Assembly (NCBI GenBank): GCA_020310875.1
Contig: MU260054.1
Coordinates: 248,001-312,000 of the forward strand
Source of the DNA: Ceratopteris richardii
Taxonomy: Eukaryota; Streptophyta; Polypodiopsida; Polypodiales; Pteridaceae
Direction of reading: 5' to 3'
DNA: 64,000 bases
Part shown: in pieces, positions 56,101-61,000 of the stretch
Numbering within the stretch: position 1 is the first letter of the stretch
Layout: each line of letters starts with the position of its first letter
The notes under the pieces: generated by a model
What the model was told of the DNA's origin: nothing
Databases searched by the model: none
The model's input: the letters and a program-made list of their open reading frames with translations, nothing else
Position numbers and translations under genes: made by a program

Positions 56101-57620
56101 TCATCTTCATATGTGCTGGTGTCGCCGTGCGTGTCGGTTTGTTGGCCTTGCCCCTCTGTCTGTTCGTCAGGTGAGCCCTGGCTGGCTTCATCGTCGCCTT
56201 GATCGTCGTCTGTTTCGGTTCTTTCTTCTTCAGAGCCCGACACAGCTTGTCCCTGTGGCAAGTCTCGCGGCGTAGTAGGGTAGCTGGGGCGTTCATATTC
56301 CTGGGAGAACAGTGGTGCTTCTGAATACTGGAACTCGTTTGAGAATGCATCAGGCATCTCAAAATCAAATGTCGTGTTTATGGGGTCGGCCTCCATATGT
56401 GGTATCGGGAAAGAAAACGCTTCCGCACCAATAGTGGTGGGAGCTTCTGCAGTTGTGGTGAGGGGTTCTGTGGTGGTAGCTGCCTGAGGTGCAGCGGTAC
56501 TCGTGGTGGCCTCCGTAATTACTGGTCTGGACAACCGTATGCGAATAGGTTGTACAGTGGGAGCAGCTTCTGTCTGTGGGCGCTCGGGAGAGGGTTGTGG
56601 TGACGGCGACTCTGGCACTTGGAGGCAAGGGATGGTGCCTCGCATGCGCTTACCTGCCCGTGTCCTACTGGGCTTCCTAGCTTTCTTCGTTGTGCTCTTG
56701 AATGCCTTCAATTCCTCTCCTGTTAATGCACGCTCGATGGGCAAGTCATAAGCCAAACACATATACACAATTCTAGTGAGCGCACAACATCCGTTAAGCA
56801 CCTTCTTGCGCTCCCATCTGTGCTGTGCCAGGTACATCTGATCTATGATCCAGCTTGCCAGATCAACTGTTTGAGGTCCCGTACATGCCAAATATAATCC
56901 GAACCATATTCTTTTGTGTGGCATGGTAAATCTGTCCTGAGCTGGAAATGCAAAATGTTGCATGCATATTCTTAGTGGCTTTGACAACTCAGGTGTAATG
57001 GCCGAAATCTCTTCCCACTTCGTGACATCCCCACGTTTCATCGGTTCTGGAATCAATCTCTCTCGGTCTGTGGGAGTGTGGGTTCCATGAATCTTGATGG
57101 CTGCTCTGATTAGGTCCTTAGAGAGATAAAATCTCTTGTAAGGTGGATCATCCACTAGAGTAGGCAATATGAAGGTTCCTGGGATATCCTTATTCTCCGA
57201 TGCCATCAATGTAGTGATTAAATAATAGCACCTATAAAAATCCGGTTTGGGTAGAGGATCACTGAAATATTCTGTGAAACCGGCTCTGGCCCAAACATGA
57301 GTTAAATCCTGGGTGCTTTGTAGGGCTTCGAATTCTCTGGAGAAAAACTGGTACTTTCCCCACGTGCGGTCATCAAAAGTCAGAGAGGATTCAAATATAA
57401 AGTCTGCGTCCGCGAGGGGTCCTGCCAGGCCCTGAAACCAATGAGAGTTCCTGTGTATCTTTTCGGTGTAGCCCATAGGGGGGTTATCGATAGGCATGGG
57501 CCCTGGAAATCCCTGAAATTCCGGCGGTGGAGCAGTAGGGTGGGACTCTGCTCGTAGCACGTTGAGTGGTACTGCTGCTACACTGGGGCCTGCTCCTGAT
57601 GTTCCTTCGTCAGTTTGCAT
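53133..57620 (-). CDS. Large downstream ORF (dORF) of G3, 1495 aa, unknown function
   Basis: This intact frame follows pol in sense, the position env takes in some gypsy elements. Visible parts are a globular N-terminal part (about 30-330; THVWARAGFTEYFS, RFYLSKDLIRAAIK, HKRIWFGLYLACTG) ending in a basic stretch (KKARKPSRTRAGKRMRG), a long Pro/Thr/Ser-rich linker with acidic patches (about 340-880), a coiled-coil-like stretch (about 885-1120), and a conserved C-terminal domain (about 1150-1465; YPEMMSTW, RRRSWTAFAIK, YLPACYKQTFKEMF, GFWEYHSEVF). I see no signal peptide or membrane segment, so an envelope role is not supported. The N-terminal part faintly recalls plant retroelement ORF proteins of the Athila/'plant transposon protein' type. 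The frame includes the PPT and ends 43 bases inside the LTR. The ATG context is CCACCATGC. Copies in G0, B and A2 keep both end domains, which argues for a selected function. Confidence 0.8.
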   Translation of the reverse strand: MQTDEGTSGAGPSVAAVPLNVLRAESHPTAPPPEFQGFPGPMPIDNPPMGYTEKIHRNSHWFQGLAGPLADADFIFESSLTFDDRTWGKYQFFSREFEALQSTQDLTHVWARAGFTEYFSDPLPKPDFYRCYYLITTLMASENKDIPGTFILPTLVDDPPYKRFYLSKDLIRAAIKIHGTHTPTDRERLIPEPMKRGDVTKWEEISAITPELSKPLRICMQHFAFPAQDRFTMPHKRIWFGLYLACTGPQTVDLASWIIDQMYLAQHRWERKKVLNGCCALTRIVYMCLAYDLPIERALTGEELKAFKSTTKKARKPSRTRAGKRMRGTIPCLQVPESPSPQPSPERPQTEAAPTVQPIRIRLSRPVITEATTSTAAPQAATTTEPLTTTAEAPTTIGAEAFSFPIPHMEADPINTTFDFEMPDAFSNEFQYSEAPLFSQEYERPSYPTTPRDLPQGQAVSGSEEERTETDDDQGDDEASQGSPDEQTEGQGQQTDTHGDTSTYEDETFEAAAYTLAIKKLYRTMEKVWARKKLTEEESQALIEQELISGGFEDAYIRGFRELVKSVGSHEALRFLQRKQLPQFDPRRVRLLSKPGEYIRVPTGAQSSAQAREARLAPERSLTAETILVDSPPRTTSVQTTTILEITSTPSTPLSPHLSPTHPVSPAHLPAFPTSTPVQSNVATTSSLPIHTTRPTPNPLHPYVNPFTPSSFPAFPPPLRPPFPFLTPLTFSPVSPPQPTITPISPFHQAAPTIPPVNYSTFVNPVFTPTQPPTITPLFTVTTLNTSNGMDISPPTSPPPTPLTAPSYLGTSQFSTITTTSTVPTPLPIPTASTTIASSFSTSLLLSPTIDTAFQHMFACMTQVRDEFASLGTNYQHLQKTTNDLQTQLNLLSIENASLNSRYQELREAYHKLEIESEEKSKEATADLDNLLRAQTVRNATLTRNMGLLRRHLPAAKEENQRLQEQNRENLEAALDNPEQPLSPSRFKAIPSESMRMLLDDHVRLLEDYDRMNEEHQKLKEDHKLLQLREPATQQVPVAAELPAPVDPAPEVLEELNALRAQVTNLESRIAIYEAPPRPDSPPELPAEEETVTIPVEETFEEAYEPIPIPGGRVTAEGQMTYELPTPAWMKTVEELGTTHSARVEAQLHAMAIIEEKILQSPFFAQMAPRRYISGHELQYKPYFMLMAEYQLTIEKETGMKPTHATQFEPEDLPPRAQRGEILQPDWRKDLLQNYPEMMSTWVKAPLHLKFNPCWGPVPRRRSWTAFAIKLQNNKQCQDWLNYPYFKPPVALPTVGYMMATIRHWLPRLKPMDDIAAHMTVKIFDMMQMVFKVFRRIKAPHVNTPGFEHGNLDLVYDMSTTPSLRVCYAWHCRIKYLPACYKQTFKEMFTTGFWEYHSEVFISRPTHLLQLFACERMVYSTHYQLPPPDEPQPINWEKLEADLARGIRVSEHTLAQDLLQNYIRQTSQKGSVRDDRSEREGGVGSSQRHRRHGSM
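53176..53190 (-). other. Polypurine tract of G3
   Basis: The minus-strand run GCGAGAGGGAGGGGG borders TGTTGGAAGC. It is in frame within dORF, reading EREGG. Confidence 0.85.
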
Positions 57621-58024
57621 GGTGGCTGGTGCGCTAGTGAGAAAGATCTGCTACAAAAGATTAACACATTAGCATGGAAATTAATCATGATCCCATTAAA
57701 GTGAGACCGCAATCCCTTTCCATAACTGATGCGTAACCCGTGTAGCCAAGTGCTGTGATGTGATGGATGCAATGTTTCTTGCAGCACTAGTGCAGGTCTC
57801 TAGACACCTATACGTTTCAGATCATGCATACATTTCTTGATGAGATGAGATTACGAATGGTGTGTGATGATGGTGTGTGAATTTATACAAGGTTTAAAGG
57901 TTAGTGATTTAGCATAAGGTTGTATGTTAGTCGGGGGGTAGTTAGACCATGGGTTAGGGGAAGACGGTTGGACACGTTTCGGTATCCATTTCCTAAGAGT
58001 CCTTGAATGGGTGGTGGGTTTCTG
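57621..58024 (-). other. Spacer between pol and dORF of G3
   Basis: About 400 bases separate the pol stop from the dORF ATG. A short minus-strand frame (57787-57578) overlaps the dORF start, which would hinder simple reinitiation. A pyrimidine-rich TCTTTTGTAG ending at 57651 is a plausible 3' splice site 31 bases before the dORF ATG. The group's 3' hairpin was not found here. Confidence 0.45.
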
Positions 58025-61000
58025 CTAAGGGGTAAAAGGTGGTATCGGGTGTGGTGGTGTCGAGGGATGAAAAGGTTTGTGAGGATTATATATTACATGG
58101 CATATGGGTTGAGCTATGATACATGGTTTGGGTACCCAAATCTGCATGGGCGTGGGTCTATGGGTAAGGTACTTCTTGGCGATCCACATTTGTCGAATGG
58201 TCTGACCTATAGAAGGAGGTCGAGGGGATGGTGGAGATCGATTCTGTTTCTGTTCTGCCTTTTTCTTGTTGATCTCTGCTTGGTTGGAGATCTTTGGTGC
58301 TTTTTGTCCTTTTGGCACCCATATTTGTCTGGTACCGCTTCCTTTGGGAGGCCTAAACTGCTTTCCATGTTGTTTCCTCTGATACTGTCGTCGGTCTGGG
58401 TTCCTTTGTCGCGGTTGACTCTGTTGTTGTTGAGGTTGAGAGGTCGGATGGACACTCTGCTTTGGAAAAGAAGGGAGTTCCAACACTTGCGTGACCTGCC
58501 CATTAGGAAGTGATGCCTTTTGTAACTTTAATCTAGGCCAGTCCGCAACAAGCTTGGAAGGATGAGCACCGTAGGGTGTCGTGCTCATTTGGCCGCTGAT
58601 GCAACCCACCTGACCTCTGATTGTGTCCATCTGCCCTTGCTGTTGGGTAACTGTCTCTTCTAGTTTGCAGGAAGTCCCAGGGAAGATCTCCTGTCGTCCT
58701 TCTGACTGACAACTGTCTATAGCCAAGCCCGAGTGGGTTGGTGTAGATGTAACGTGACTGGTCGGATTAAAGATCTTCCGGTCTTCCGTCGCATGCGTTT
58801 CATAGGGTCTAGGGTCACAACCGTCAAGCGGAGTGCGGTTAGGGAAGTCAAGCGGTATCACTCGCTTCTGCTCTAAGGTTCCAATCTGTAAGGAGCCTTG
58901 TCTAAGATTTAGGTCCACTGAGTGATTGTATAGCCAATCTTGGCCAAGGATTAGGGGTTCTATCAGGTCGTCATCATGGCACACTAATAGCTTCGCTGTC
59001 ATGGTCACCTCCTTAACGAGGATAGGAAGGTCCACCTCACCCATGCAAGGGGTTTCCATGCCTCCTAGGCCTATGAGGTATGCCTCAATTGGCCGCATTT
59101 CTATTCCTGAATCCTTATAGTGGGACCATCTAATCGCACTAGTCGCAGCACCTGAGTCAATCAAAGCCCTGAGTTCTTGGCTATGGTTACCGTGCTCTAG
59201 CCTAACTGTAAGGAATGGTCTCCTGTCCACTATGCTAGGATGAGTGGTTGACTTTACTTGACACATGGCCATGGGATATCTGGGTGGTGTTTCCAGATGG
59301 TTATAATGTTCTCTCCCTAGTCCTTGTCTTCTTAGCTTCATGCGCTTAATGCGTTCTATGGCTTCTGCCTGAGCTTCTGCTCGTATTCTATTTTCTTCCT
59401 CCTTACGCTTCTTTGCCAACGTGAGTCGTCTAAGCATATCCTCAGTAAGAGGTTCTTGATACAACCTGACTCTACAGCCACTAATGTAATTAGGCATTAT
59501 ATCTCCTTCTAAGGTGGCTAACTGTACTGCTCCACTAGTCGAGAGTCTGTTAATGATCATAGGTCCATAACCTCGCTTTTCTAACTTGCGTGCGTGCTGT
59601 TTCAGCGTATATACTAGAACTAAATCTCCTTCTTTTAGGCCTTTATCTTTCACATGTGCATCAAAATATGCTTTCTGTCGCTTCTTCGCTGCGTATATTC
59701 CTGCTGCTGCTTTCAGCCTGGTTTCTCCTAATCGTTCCAAGTCCATTATTCTCGCTGATAATTCATGGCCGGTCCACTGATGTTCTTGTGCAACCTTAAG
59801 GGTCGGTATCAAGAAGTCCAAAGGAAGCACTGCATTCTGACCAAAAACCATCTGAAAGGGAGTTGCATTGAGTACGGTCTTGTAGGCCACTCGATATGCC
59901 CAAACAGCGTGGTGTAACTGTTTGTCCCAATCTGAACGTTTGTTGTTCACGAGTTTCGTCAGTACGTTACAAAGTATCTTGTTAGTGCTTTCAGCTTGAC
60001 CATTGGCCTGAGGATGATATGGTGCAGATTTCTTGTGAATCACCATAAAATCCTGTAACAAATATTCAATGACTTGGTTTAGAAAGTGAGTGCCTCGATC
60101 GCTCACTAACTCTATAGGCAATCCATATCTTGTAAAGACATTTTCAAATAAGAATTTTGCAGTCGTGTGAGCATCATTCTTTTTTGTGGCTTTTGCCTCT
60201 ACCCATTTCGTAAGATAATCTGTGGCAACAATAATGTATTCTGCATGTGTACCTTTTGCAGGGGGGTGAATGGGTCCTACAAAGTCTATACCCCACTTTG
60301 AAAATGCACGTCCGCCCATCATGGGTTTCAATGGCATTTCATCTCTGCGAGTAGGAAACTGAGTTCTTTGGCACACGTCACATCTCTTTACATAGGTATG
60401 AGCATCCATGTGAAGAGTGGGCCACCATAGTCCTGCAAAGAGAATGGCTTTGATTATCCTATCTGGTCCAAAATGACCTCCTGCAACACCTTGGTGTGCA
60501 GTCTCTAGTATTCTCAGATAATCGCTTTCATGAACGCACTGTCTTAGATATCCATCTCGTCCTCTTTTGTATAAGTTATCGCCAATTAGTGAATAGTCTT
60601 GAGCTTCCTGCTCTAGACTGCATTGTCGAGCTAAGGTCATGCCTTGAGGGAATGTGTTCGTCCTCAAGTAGGTCACTAATGGTTCACTCCAGTCTGGTGT
60701 GAGAGACACGTGATAGAGTGTAGCATGCTCTACTGGTGGTCTTTCACAACACACCTGACATTCTTTACACAACTTGTAGACATCTGCTTCCATAGAAGGC
60801 CAATATACTCCTAATCTATGCAGAGTCTGTAGTGTTCTATGTTTTGAATGATGTTGCTTTAGTGCACCTATGTGTGCTAATTGCAACCAATTCGCATGTT
60901 CTGATTCATCTACGCAGCAAGCAAGAATCTTTTGATTATCCTGTTTATATATGCTTCCTGCTATTATTTGGTACCTCTGAGATTTGGTAATCTCTCCTTC

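Noticed and set aside
53133-57620. Envelope gene
   Set aside because: The position fits env, but I see no signal peptide, membrane span or fusion-like segment, and the C-terminal domain is soluble in character.
53133-57620. Captured host gene
   Set aside because: Related copies in four elements of different age at the same position show it belongs to the element lineage. The C terminus is fused to the PPT and LTR.
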